From the NCBI GenBank assembly GCA_025175895.1, contig CM045993.1, forward strand, positions 56,610,621 to 56,674,620: a stretch of 64,000 nt of DNA, written 5' to 3'. The notes under the pieces are model-generated. The model did not search any database. It was not told where the DNA came from and was given only the letters and a program-made list of their open reading frames with translations. Shown in pieces: positions 11,931 to 22,612 of the stretch (within the stretch, counting starts at the first letter, position 1; every line of letters begins with the position of its first letter). This DNA is from Wurfbainia villosa (taxonomy: Eukaryota; Streptophyta; Magnoliopsida; Zingiberales; Zingiberaceae). Position numbers and translations under genes: made by a program.

Positions 11931-11947
11931 CTCGAGTCAAACTCGAG
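11931..11947. repeat. CTCGAGT-caa-ACTCGAG hairpin near the U3 end of the LTR
   Basis: A perfect 7-bp stem with a 3-base loop, repeated in weaker form at about 12047-12063. The same hairpin occurs in the LTRs of C (about 23980 and 24116), H (15476-15492) and the right part of LTR4 (about 47821). In LTR1 it has decayed to cttgagt forms, as expected from CG deamination. Confidence 0.85.
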
Positions 11948-12097
11948 TCCGGTCATTCATGACCCGGGTCAATTGCACCAACAATCTCCCCAAAACATTA
12001 TCAGACATCAATGTCAAACCTTCATGTCAAACATCAAAACATCTCTCGAGTCAATCTCGAGTTCGGTCAATCGTGACCTGGGCCGATTGCACCAACA

Positions 12098-13712
12098 ATC
12101 TTCCCCTTTTTGATGTTTGACAAAACCACATACCTTTGAGTTAGAACACTAACTCAAATCTTCTTACCAATTATCCCAAATTTGTAATCCCATAAATTTT
12201 TCCAAACATTCTCCCCCTTTTTGACTAATATCAAAAAGGTTTTCTCCAAGGAGGTCAATGTCTCATGTCTCAATGAGATCTTATAATCTCCCCTTTGGTC
12301 CAAAAATGCCTAGGATTAATACAATCTTCCTAGTGATAAGTCTCATATCACTCAAGAGAGGCAATCCTACAAACTCTCCCAATTTCCAAATTGGATATCT
12401 CAAAATTCCCACTTTCCCCCTCATGAGGAAAAATATCATCCATCATCCCATGATGGATCCTTCCCCCTAAAGGCTTGCTCCCCTTGACCATTGCACCAAT
12501 AATGTCCTTGGGAAGTTCCTAAGCCAATAGGAACTCTAAACCATCAAAAATAAGGTTCAAAATTTAACATTGAACATTCCCATACCTTAAATTTGATACA
12601 CCACCTTAACAACTCTCCTAATCCATATCCAATTTATTTTCACCCTTTATAATGCTTCCCAAAGCATATCCTAGGGTTAGGGAACTTTACCGTAGCTGAA
12701 AACGGGCTAAACAACCTTGTTTTTCCCAAAATCATCTTTGCAGTCGACTCTATCAGAGATCAGTCGACTGCCGTGCCAATCAGTAGATTGCCACCAAGGG
12801 CAGTCGACTGATAATTGAATATTTCATTTTTCAATTACCAGAAATGAGATTCGAAAAATCATAAGTAATTCTACGTATATCGAAAAATCGTGAAAATGCA
12901 TACGTATATTACTTATAAGCAATACAATGGGTGAAAAATGTTAGAAAAATATTTTACCCATAAAATATCAAAATTGATACAAAGTTCAAAAGTGAAGAAA
13001 AACTTCAATGTTTTAGCTCACTTTGTATCAACTTCATCAATGGTTATTGCTATCAAAAGATAGACTTCACCAAAATTTTCTAAAAGGATTTTAAAAACTT
13101 ATATTGGATTATATTCCTTGGGCTTAATGTACATGATTTGTACACTAGCTTTCCCAATGTTCCACAATTAAGATAAGATGAGTTTTAGTTCATCTAGATG
13201 CAAAAGCTATGCACCTTGAATTTAACTCATATCCTAGCATCTCACATTTATCTAGGGTGTATAAATACATATACATGTCAAATTTGATATGAGATGTGGG
13301 TTTTGTTTTCTTAATCTAAGGCCTCATGCATTTTCTAAGGCAACACTACTTGATTCCCTTATAAATGGGACTCTCAGTCATGTCATTGTCCTTAAATAAA
13401 TTTTAATCAAATTAAATGCATGAATGATCATGGCATAAATAATAACATAATTAAGCATGACCAATGATCACAATGTCATGACATATGATATAATATAAAA
13501 ACTCATGACATTAAACCTTAATCCTAAATTGTGCAAATTTGATTGATTTTTCATAATCCCAACAATGTAATGGCACATCCTAAAATCTTTTCGGATCATA
13601 ATTCAAAATCTATTTCCAAAAAATCCATAACATTGAAAATTAGCTATAATGCCACCATTACCATGGTTAGGTTAACTACCCATCCATTCAAAGTTGGCAC
13701 ACCTAAACCCAT
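12098..13712 (-). other. Polypurine tract and non-coding 3' interior of B unit 3, with a conserved mini-ORF
   Basis: Polypurine tract at 12098-12115, then AT-rich sequence with extra CTCCCC tracts and palindromes (about 12740-12815). Next to gag, the stop codon (13713-13715) is followed directly by an ATG that opens 22 codons (13712 down to 13644) beginning MGLGVPTLNGWVVNLT. The same short frame follows gag in element C (44094-44026). The rest has no supportable gene. Confidence 0.7.
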
Positions 13713-14118
13713 TTAGCGTGAATCGATCATGCTCTTAGGAACCCAAAACCTATTTGAACTTTTAGGGTTTACTAGGTATTCCTTAGGGATGACCTCCCTA
13801 GATACCTTCCTAATGACCCTTCTAGGCTTGTTAGCCTTGGTCATTTGGGTCTTGCCATGGTTAATTCTAGGGGTGACTCCCCTTGTAACCTTCTTTGTGG
13901 CTTCTCTATGTTTCCTTGAAACCCAAGCCACTAGGCACATACCTTGGTCAGCCTTAGGGATGACTTTTCTATTGACCTTGGTCTTCCTAGACCTAATTTG
14001 AGTTCCATAATAAAATGGAACATTATGGTAGGTCTTTTTGGGCTTAAGCTTGCCCTTGGATGGTTCTTGATTTTTAGGTCTTTGACTCTGACCATTGGAC
14101 CTAGATTTTTGATCATTT
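13713..14118 (-). pseudogene. gag C-terminal part of B unit 3 (separated from its N-terminal part by element H)
   Basis: This is the C-terminal third of the gag whose N-terminal part is at 20190-21484. It is a Lys/Arg-rich tail ending WVPKSMIDSR and a TAA stop, open throughout. Sister copies at 8937-9326 and 44095-44500 have the same tail. The WVPKS motif normally sits just before the protease in copia polyproteins; here translation stops instead and no protease follows. The insertion point is marked by the TSD CATTT. Confidence 0.87.
14114..14118. repeat. Target-site duplication CATTT of element H (left copy)
   Basis: CATTT here and at 20185-20189 flank element H. The uninterrupted sister gag near 9258-9262 has a single copy of the same sequence, which confirms the insertion point. 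Confidence 0.95.
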
Positions 14119-15517
14119 TGTAGGGGATCGATATGTGTGTGTTGGCTGGCTAGAGGGGGGTGAATAGCCCTCAATCGTCGTACGATGGAATACGATCGTT
14201 CTCGTTGCGTGCTTTTCTACAATTGTCGTTAGCGCAGCGGAATACTAATAGAAACAATAATAATACTAACAACAAATACAATCACATGCAAACACACACG
14301 ATATACGTGGTTCGGAACCGAATGGTTCCTACTCCACGGGCGAGCTCTCCGAGCTCTAGTTATGCGCACGATACTAACTAAACTCCTTCTCGACTACACA
14401 TCGGAGGTGGAGAAACCCCGTACAAGCTATTACAACAGTAATACTACAAGAAATACAAAGACACAAGAAATACAAGTAAAGAACGCTTTAGAACTCTTTG
14501 CTTTGAACCCTTTCTTGTTATTTGCTTTGGATGTCTCTTGAAGGACTGGAATGCAGCAACAATTCCCCTCAAATCGCTTCCTTAAAGTCTTGGCGAAATC
14601 CTTCCACTTGAGCTCCATTTATAACCTACATCAAGCTGATTTCGCGCACATCATTCGACTGCCAAAAGGCCCTAGTCGACTGGTCCTGTAGCCATTGTCT
14701 CACAACGGCCAGATCCACGTTGGTCAAGTTCCAACGGATCACACATCACGAAAGTGTTGGCGAAGCTCGATCAGCTTCGGCTCGCCACGGCGATTAGTCG
14801 ATCGATGTTGTCAATAGTCGATCGCCTCCCATGGCGAGATCGACTCAGACTTTTATTCAGTCGAACACTGGTCGAACCCATATGACCTAGAGCAGTCGAC
14901 TGATGTCGGGTAAAACCTCAAACATTAAGCTGTTTGAGCATCCGACAACCAATCTTAGCCACTTGGCCAAGTCCACCTCATCACTAATGGAGTTCCCCAC
15001 CGAAGCTCTCTTCCCTCGGCCTATGTCCCTCGGATGGGCCATGCGCATGGCTTCGCAACGTCATCCTTCGTGTCTCATGCCCTCGAAGTATGCTTCACTC
15101 CATTCGCTCCCCGTTTGGCGGTCCCTCGGATGCACCAAGTGCACGGCTTCGCAATGCCATCCTTCACCGACTTAAGGACCCCGAGCCTAGTGAACTTGCC
15201 AAGTCCTCAAGTCTTCCCAAATGCACCAAGCGCACGGCTTCGCAATGCTTTGGACTTTTCCACACCAAGCTCCATGCTTGGATTTTCCATGCCAACCCCA
15301 TGTTGGACTTTCCCACACCAAGCTCAATGCTTGGATTTTCCATGCCAACCCCATGTTGGACTTTTCCACACCAAGCTCCAAGCTTGGATTTTCCATGACA
15401 ACACCATGTTGGACTTTCCCATGACAATCCCATGTCATGAGTTTTGTCTATCATCAAAATACTATCAAAGTACTGCTCGAGTCAAACTCGAGTCAACATG
15501 GGCTGATTGCACCAACA
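14119..15517 (-). mobile_element. 3' LTR of element H
   Basis: 1399 bp, TGTAGGGGATCGATATG ... GATTGCACCAACA, followed by a polypurine tract at 15518. It is 57 bp shorter than the 5' LTR, mostly from indels in the palindrome and GATCGATC tract (about 14640-14900). It has a candidate TATA box on the minus strand (14616-14625) and the 53-bp repeats at 15251-15409. Confidence 0.93.
15251..15409. repeat. Three 53-bp tandem repeats in the 3' LTR of element H
   Basis: Units start at 15251, 15304 and 15357, each beginning tggactttyccacaccaagc. The same three units are in the 5' LTR at 19918, 19971 and 20024. Because 53 is not a multiple of three, the open frames across the array are chance. Confidence 0.9.
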
Positions 15518-17096
15518 ATCTCCCCCTTTTTGATGATTGACAAAACTACCATCTCAAGTCTACCAATTCTCCCATATTGGCAATTCTCACATCCCAAATG
15601 AGAATTCCAAACCTAATTGGTAACTTGGTAACTTCTCCCCCTTTTTGACATTACATCAAAAAGGTCCTCCCCAAGGGTATGAATGTCTCATATCCCAATG
15701 AGATCTTACAATCTCTCCCTTGGAGGAACACATGCTTACAATCTTTCTAGTGATCCCATATCACTTAAAGAGAGGCAACCCAATTTTCCTCCCATGAGGA
15801 AATACACATCCATCTTCCCATGATGAATACCTCCCCCTAGAGGCTTGCTCCCCCTTGACCATTGCACCAACAATGTCCTTGGAGAGTCCCTAAGCCAATA
15901 GGAACATTTAACCAATCAAAATTAAGGCAAAGTTCTACAATGAACTCTCATCCACCTTAAAAATGATACTCTCCCTAAATCCTTCTCCTAATCCATGCCC
16001 AATGGATTTCCACCCTTTCTAATGCTCTCCCAAGCATATCCTAGGGTTAGGAATGGTTAGGGGACCTTAACCTAGCTGAACATGGGCCTAACCAACAAAG
16101 TTTACCCGAAATCAAGGCGATCAATTGAATTAGAAATTAGTTGCCACTATCGATCGCCTCCTCCTTGGCGATCGATAACTACATTTGCAGTTTTCAATAT
16201 TTCAAAAATGGATTTCTGAAATCCATAAGTAAATATACATAAGTTTAAAATTCTTGAAATTTGGTATGTATATTACTTATCATAAACCCTATGGGTGAAA
16301 AATATTTGAAAATTATTTTACCCACTGAATTAAGAGATTGATACAAAGTCCAAAAGTTAAGAAAAGCTTCAATATTGAGCCCTCTTTGTATCATCCCATT
16401 CAATGGTGATAGCTATCAAAAGATAGGCTTCACCAAAGTTTTTCAAAATGTTTTCAAAAAGTTTTTAAAACCTTTGATTCCTTTTTCCTAAACATCTCAC
16501 TTGTATCTAGATGTGTAAAACACATACAAGTCAATTAATCTAGTGAGATGTGGGTTTTTGTTCTTTAATGGTCTCATGTATATTTCTAGGCAATATTATT
16601 TGATTCCCGTCAAATCATGGCATAGTCCTTAAATCCATTTAATTATATGCATGATGATGATTATGACATAGATATGATATAGATAAAAGCATATGAGAAA
16701 AATCATGATGTCATGGCATGTGAGAGAAATCTAAGCATACATGACATCTAAAAATAATTCTAAACATGATCATGACATTTTTATAGATAAAAATGAAATT
16801 GATGTCATGACATGGCAAGACAAATAAATCATGGCAAGAGAAATGTGCTAAGGTATAAAATACCTAAGTGTTGAATCCAAATTGCCATTTGTAGGGTTAA
16901 GTCCATTTTGCCTTAATGCCATTTATCCCACTAGTGTGTCATAAACCCAAAATGGCACACCAATACCTCTAAGACCTAATTGTGCCAATTTAATCATTTT
17001 TCAACTTCTCAAAGCATATTGGCAAATCCTAATGTGTCAACTCACAATGACTAGGTTAACTACCCATCCACTTAGGGTTGACACACCCTAACCCAT
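15518..17096 (-). other. Polypurine tract and non-coding 3' interior of element H
   Basis: Polypurine tract at 15518-15535, then 1.56 kb of AT-rich sequence related to the B interior. It carries further CTCCCCCTT tracts (about 15643, 15834, 15849) where other copia elements would have pol. The 50 bp after the gag stop is well conserved with B and C (17040-17096). No gene seen. Confidence 0.75.
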
Positions 17097-18669
17097 CTAG
17101 CGTGAATCGATCACGCTCCTAGGAACCCAATACCTATTGGAGCTTCTTGGGTTAACAAGGTATTTTCTAGGGATAACTTCCCTAGATACCTTCCTAATGA
17201 CCCTTTTAGACTTTAAAGCCATAGTCTTTTGGGTCTTTCCTAGGTCAACTCTAGAGGTGACTCCTCCAATGACCTTCCTAGTGGCTTTCTTATATTTTCT
17301 TAAGTCCTTAGCCACTAAACACATACCATGGCTAGACTTAGGGATGACTTCCCTATTAGCCTTGGTTTTTTTAGACCAAGATGTTGTTTCATAATTAAAT
17401 GGAACTGTGATAGGATATAGGTTTGTGACCCAAACCTTTCTTGTCCTTAGACCGTTCTTGTTTCCTAGGCCTTGACTTTTGTACATTAGACCCCTTAACC
17501 GAATTTGTTATTATTGCTAGGGTCTTCTCCAATTTTTCTAGCCTTGACCTCAAGGCTTGGTTTTCTAGCTCTAATTTTCTCAATTTTGAACTTTCATTAG
17601 GTTTTTGGGAATTGTTTTTCCTTTAAGGCATATGCCTAGATTTCTTGGGGTTAATGCCTAAGTTTTCTTCAATTCTCCTAATTGACTCCCTAGGCAAGAT
17701 TGGTCTAGTGTTATTGGTCCTAGGTTTGTCCTTAGAGAAACTAACATGCTTAGCACCTAAACAAACATATTTATTCCTACTAGCATGCTTTTCATTAATG
17801 ATTGCAAGAGAGCTAAAATAATTCTTAGTATGCTTTTTAACTTTAGAAATTGAAGGTGCATAATTTAAATTTACCTTAGGGTTAGCTTTAGGAGCTCCCC
17901 CTACCTGAGATACACCCTCTTGCCCTTTCTTCCTCCCCCTAGGGCATTGGCTTTGGTAGTGCCCCTTTTGATTGCATTTAAAGCACACAATGTGCTCTTT
18001 GTTTCTAGTTGTGGGGACTCCGGCATCCTTTGACTTTGTGTTGACTTTTGGTGCCGATGCCTTTTCCTTAGCCAATTTTGAGCATTTACTCTTGTAATGC
18101 CCTTTCTCTCTACACTCAAAGCATATTATGTGATTTTTATTTAAAATAACAACACTTGAGTTACCTAGGGAGGTGGAGGATTCTTCTTGATCACATCTTC
18201 CGGAGGTAGATGCTTCGTTTTGACTTTGCACCGGAATAGAAACCCTTTCCTCCCCCTCAATGCTAGAGGTGGAGGTCTCCACCAAATCATCAACATCTTC
18301 AAATGTTGTGGGTGCTTCTTCCTCGGCATTCTCCTCTACTTGTGCCGGTTGAGAGTTTTCTTGGAATTTTATTATCTTATTCCATAGCTCCCTTGCATCC
18401 CTATAGTCACCCAATCTAGACCAAATATGGTTAGGTAACAAATCACTAAGTAATTTTATTACCTCGAGATTTATCTTGAAGTCCTTGATTTGGTCATGGG
18501 TCCACCTTGACTTCTCAATGGGCTTGTTGTCTTTGTCCCTAGGCATCTCAAAATCATTTTCTACAATAATCATATAATCAAAGTCGGTTTCGAGATATAC
18601 CTCCATCCGTTTCTTCCACAAAGCAAAATCTCCATTGAATTTCGGTGGATGGATGTTATAGACGGCCAT
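17097..18669 (-). pseudogene. gag of element H, nearly complete
   Basis: ATG at 18669, 348 open codons to 17623, then further frames to a TAG at 17097. Order: N-terminal capsid-type domain (about residues 1-105, with FNGDFALWKKRMEVYL and LWNKIIKFQE), acidic linker (110-170), CCHC knuckle 1 (Cys183, Cys186, His191, Cys196), CCHC knuckle 2 (Cys229, Cys232, His237, Cys242), basic region, a coiled coil (LELENQALRSRLEKLEKTL), and a basic tail ending WVPRSVIDSR. Both knuckles keep all metal ligands. It is broken by a stop at 17623-17625 after HMP, where a sister copy reads on, and by a frameshift near 17400-17480. It would have encoded the virus-like-particle protein. The best-preserved gag in the window. 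Confidence 0.87.
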
Positions 18670-18713
18670 CTTGTATTGCTTGTGTCAGCGGTTAGTCCTC
18701 GACAAGCCTCCTT

Positions 18714-18726
18714 GGCTCTGATACCA
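18714..18726 (-). promoter_or_regulatory. tRNA-iMet primer-binding site of element H
   Basis: ggctctgatacca, the exact reverse complement of TGGTATCAGAGCC, 2 bp from the 5' LTR. Confidence 0.93.
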
Positions 18727-18728
18727 CT

Positions 18729-20184
18729 TGTAGGGGATCGATATGTGTGTGTTGGCCGGCTAGAGGGGGTGAATAGCCTAATACGTAGACGGTGGAATAC
18801 GATCGTTCTCGTTGCGTGTTCATCTACAATTGTTGTTAGTGCAACGAAATACTAATAGAAACAATAATAATACTAACAACAAATACAATTACACGCAAAC
18901 ACACACGATATACGTGGTTCAGAACCGAATGGTTTCTACTCCACGGGCGAGCTCTCCGAGCTCTAGTTATGTGCACGACACTAACTAAACTCCTTCTCAA
19001 CTACACGTCGGAGGTGGAGAAACCCCATACAAGCTATTACAATAGTAATACTACAAGAAATACAAAGACACAAGAAATACAAGTAAAGAACGCTTTAGAA
19101 CTCTTTGCTTTGAACCCTTTCTTGTTGCTTGCTTTGGATGGCTCTTGAAGGACTAGAATGCAGCAGCAATTCCCCTCCAATCGCTTCCTTAAAGTCTTGG
19201 CGAAATCCTCCCACTTGAGATCCATTTATAACCTGCATCAAGCTAATTTTGCACGCATCAGTCGACTACCAAAAGGCCCCAGTCGACTGGTCCTATAGCC
19301 GTTGTCTCACAACGGTCAGATCCACGTTGGTCAAGTTCCAACAGATCACACATCAGTCGACTGATGGCACCCATCAGTCGACTGGTAACTCATCGATCAG
19401 TCTTTGGCGAGATCGACTAGCTTTGTGCCCGTGCAGCGGTCACGATCGATCATTGCTTCCCTTGGCGATCGGCGTGATGTTGTCAACGATCGACTCCTCC
19501 CATGGCGATGATCGGCCCGGACTTTCTGTTCGATCGAACAACGGTCAAACCCATACGACCTAGCGATCGATTGGAACCTATGCGGCAAACATCAAGTTGT
19601 TTGAGCATCCGACAACCAGTCTTAACCACTTGGCCAAGTCCACCTCATCCCTCATGGAGTTCCCCACTGAAGCTCTCTTCCCTCTGCCTACGTCCCTCAG
19701 ATGCGCCAAGCGCACGGCTTCGCAACGCCATCCTTCGCGTCTCATGCCCTTGAAGTATGCTTCACTCCATTCACTCCCCGTTCGGCGATCCCCCGGATGC
19801 ACCAAGCGCACGCCTTTGCAATGCCATCCTTCACCGACTCAAGGACCCCGAGCCTAGTGAACTTGCCATGTCCTCAACACTTCCCATATGCACCAAGCGC
19901 ACGGCTTCACAATGCTTTGGACTTTTGCACACCAAGCTCCATGCTTGGATTTTCCATGCTAACCCCATGTTGGACTTTCCCACACCAAGCTCCATGCTTG
20001 GATTTTCCTTGCCAACCCCATGTTGGACTTTCCCACACCAAGCTCCATGCTTGGATTTTCCATGCCAACACCATGTTGGACTTTCCCATGACAATCCCAT
20101 GTCATGAGTTTTGTCTATCATCAAAATACTATCAAAGTACTGCTCGAGTCAAACTCGAGTCAACCTGGGCCGATTGCACCAACA
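18729..20184 (-). mobile_element. 5' LTR of element H
   Basis: 1456 bp with the same termini as the 3' LTR. It has a candidate TATA box at 19222-19231 (minus strand) and three 53-bp repeats at 19918-20076. Near 19390-19580 the palindrome tract is replaced by a GATCGATC-rich version not matched in the other LTR, so the two LTRs have diverged by indels as well as substitutions. Confidence 0.93.
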
Positions 20185-20189
20185 CATTT
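20185..20189. repeat. Target-site duplication CATTT of element H (right copy)
   Basis: Pairs with 14114-14118. Confidence 0.95.
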
Positions 20190-21484
20190 CACCCTTTATA
20201 TTGATTCTGTATATTCCTAAGGGTCTTCTCTAATTTCTCAAGCCTTCACATCAAGGTTTGATTTTCCTTTTCTAATTGCCCAATTTTTGAATATTGATTT
20301 AATCTTTGGGCATTAACATTTCCTCTAGGAATATGCCTACCCTTCTTAGGGTTAATGCCTAAATGATTTTCTATTTTTCTAATGCTTTCCTTTGGAAGAG
20401 TTTTTCTAGGGACATTAGTCCCAAATTTCTCCTTACTTGAAAAATTAACACTCTTAGCACCTTGACAAAAATATTTATTATTTCTAGCATGCTTTTCATT
20501 TACAATAGCAAGATTGTTAAAATTATTCCTAGCATGCTTTTTGACATTTATATTAGAACTAGAAGGTGCATTAAAATATACCTTAGGGTTTGCCTTAGAG
20601 GCTCCCCCTACATGTGATGCTCCTTCTTGGGTCTTTTTCTTCCCCTTTTGACATTGACTCAGGTAATGCCCCTTTTGATGGCATTTGAAGCACACCACAT
20701 GCTCCTTGCTCTTCTTTTTGGGGACTTCGGCTTCATTTGACTTCTCTTGACTTTTAGGCGTCGGTGGAGTCTTCTTTACTCTTTTTGGACACTTGCTTTT
20801 ATAGTGCCCATTTTCTCTACACTCAAAACATATTATATGCATTTTATTATTAACACATATGTTTGAGTTACCTAGGTTTGTGGTGGAAGCCCCTTGAACT
20901 TGTTCATCTTCTCTACCGGAGGTAGATGGTTCCTCTTGAGGTTGCTCCGGTGTAGGTGCTCTAATCTCCTCCCTCTCAATTCTAGAGGTTGAGGCTTCTC
21001 CTACTTATTCCTCTTCTTCCACCGATCCCGATTCACATGTTGATTCTCCATCAACTTCTGAACCGTCACTTTCTTGTGATGAGGATGATGTGCTATCTTC
21101 TTCGGTCTCCTCCTCCAACTGAGTCGATGAGCACTCTTGTTCTTTGGGGTACTCATTGAATCTTGCCAACTTGCTTCATAGCTCCTTGGCATCCATGTAA
21201 TCTCCTAGCCTAGACAAAACATCATTAGGTATCAAATCTTCTAGAAGTTTTGTTACCTTAACTTCGGTCTTGAACATAAGACGTTGCTCTTGGGTCCACT
21301 TCTTCAACTTCAAGACCTTTTCCTTCTTGTTCCTAGGTGGTTCAAAACCTTCCATGACGATGAACCAATATTCTATGTCCATCATCAAGAATGTCTCTAT
21401 TCTATCCCTCCATGCCAGAAAATCTTCTTGATCATATGGTGGTGGTGTGTTGATGTCCCATCCTAACTTTTCTTGAAAATCCAT
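20190..21484 (-). pseudogene. gag N-terminal and middle part of B unit 3
   Basis: ATG at 21484; N-terminal domain open for 102 codons to a TGA within the conserved KELW motif (21176). The acidic linker (about 20880-21170) has another stop. From 20842 a 198-codon frame holds CCHC knuckle 1 (CFECRENGHYKSKC) and knuckle 2 (CFKCHQKGHYLSQC), both with all ligands, then the basic region and the start of the coiled coil. It continues, past element H, at 14118-13713. Two or more stops and the insertion make it non-functional. Confidence 0.87.
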
Positions 21485-21537
21485 CTTCTTTCCCTCTAGC
21501 GGTTTTGCTCCCAGTGGTTAGTCTGTAGAAGAGCCTC

Positions 21538-21551
21538 GGACTCTAATACCA
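21538..21551 (-). promoter_or_regulatory. Primer-binding site of B unit 3, slightly mutated
   Basis: ggactctaatacca, an iMet-type site with two changes, 2 bp from the LTR at 21554. Confidence 0.85.
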
Positions 21552-21553
21552 AT

Positions 21554-22612
21554 TGTAGAGCATTCAGTGATAGCTAGAGGGGAGGGGAGGTGAATAGTAT
21601 CTTGAATGAGTCGATGGAATTCATTCGTGATGCTTGCTACAAATGATTAGTGCGCAGCGGAAATAAAGCAATAATAATATACAAACACGCAAAGACAACT
21701 ATGTAACGTGATTCGGAACCGAATGGTTCCTTCTCCAAGGATCGAGCACAAATGAGCTCTAGCGATGCAATAAACACCACTAAACAATAAAACTCCTTCT
21801 CGGAACAATCCCGAGGTGGAGAAACCTCATTCAATAATTCTTACAACAATAAGACTAAAAATACAAGAAAAATATACTAAATGCAAGTAAAGAAAACATT
21901 ACAACGAACTTTTGGATGCTTGCTTGTTTGGTTGCTTGAATTGCACTTGGAGACTTTAATTTGCAGCAGCAAATCGCCCCAAAACTTCTCAAGAACTGGT
22001 TGCAAAATCCTCCTCCATGAGCTTCCATTATTGCTGCTGCCTAGGCTGGATTTCGCCTATCATTCGACTTATCGAGACCATCAATCGACTCATGACACTA
22101 TTGTTGTGAGACAACGGTACGATCCACGCTAGAAAAATCCAACAGATATGACATCAGTCATCTGATCGAGCCTTCACTCGACTGCTAACCCCAACAGTCG
22201 AGTCAGACTCCATTCTGTGCTCGAAATATCGAGCACCTGTCGACTGATCATAAGATCTGTCGACTACTCGGTCCAGCAGTAGACTGCCCACCTCTGGCAG
22301 TCGACTGCTAGGGCACTCCCCGCATTCAAACCCTAGTTGACTCACACCAGTCGACTACCACATGGTACTAGTCGACTGATACACCTTAAACATGAGGTTT
22401 AACCCAAGTATGGTGCCCCCATACTTGCTAGACCACCCGTAGCCTAGACCTAAGCCTTCTAGCCACCTCCGTCAGCCTCGCGCCTATCGGATTCCTCCAA
22501 GTCATCCATGACTTGTTCATCCAAACGCTAGCCTTCAGGTGCTTCCATCGTCTATGTCATGCTAACGGTGTCTACACCACCAAGGCACATTGGACTTATG
22601 CTGCCAAGACTC
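21554..22612 (-). mobile_element. Family B LTR, left part (LTR4), split by element C
   Basis: 1059 bp that match 10617 to about 11680 of LTR3, ending ctgccaagactc at the insertion point of element C. The LTR resumes at 47454. Together the two parts make about 1479 bp, a full LTR. This is the 5' LTR of B unit 3. Confidence 0.9.
22608..22612. repeat. Target-site duplication GACTC of element C (left copy)
   Basis: Pairs with GACTT at 47449-47453 (one C-to-T change). The intact LTR3 has one copy, gactc, at the matching place. Confidence 0.85.

Larger units (their letters stand above)
10617..12097 (-). mobile_element. Intact family B LTR shared by two units (LTR3), reference copy
   Basis: 1481 bp, TGTAGAGGATTCGG ... 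GATTGCACCAACA. The primer-binding site is on its left (10602-10614) and the polypurine tract on its right (12098-12115), so like LTR1 it serves both neighbours. Inside it are a minus-strand TATA-like site (11083-11092), the palindrome tract (about 11200-11430) and the repeated 'cttggactt / gccaagact' block (about 11660-11900). The hairpin at 11931-11947 lies near its U3 end. Confidence 0.92.
14119..20184 (-). mobile_element. Complete gag-only LTR retrotransposon, family H
   Basis: 6066 bp with both LTRs (14119-15517 and 18729-20184), a primer-binding site (18714-18726), a gag gene (17097-18669) and a polypurine tract (15518-15535). It is flanked by perfect CATTT TSDs and inserted in the gag of a B element. 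The interior is only 3.2 kb and holds no protease, integrase, RT or RNase H, so it is non-autonomous, of the type called TR-GAG or LARD-like. Gag order and wording, polypurine tract and LTR ends match families B and C, so these are sister families. Confidence 0.93.

Noticed and set aside
15034..15540. 168-codon frame in the H 3' LTR and its counterpart at 19701-20204
   Set aside because: Overlaps LTR and 53-bp repeats, and other frames of the same stretch are open too. It is a repeat artefact.
17623..18669. Host CCHC zinc-finger gene
   Set aside because: The two knuckles are of retroelement gag type, and the frame sits between a primer-binding site and a polypurine tract inside an element with perfect TSDs.
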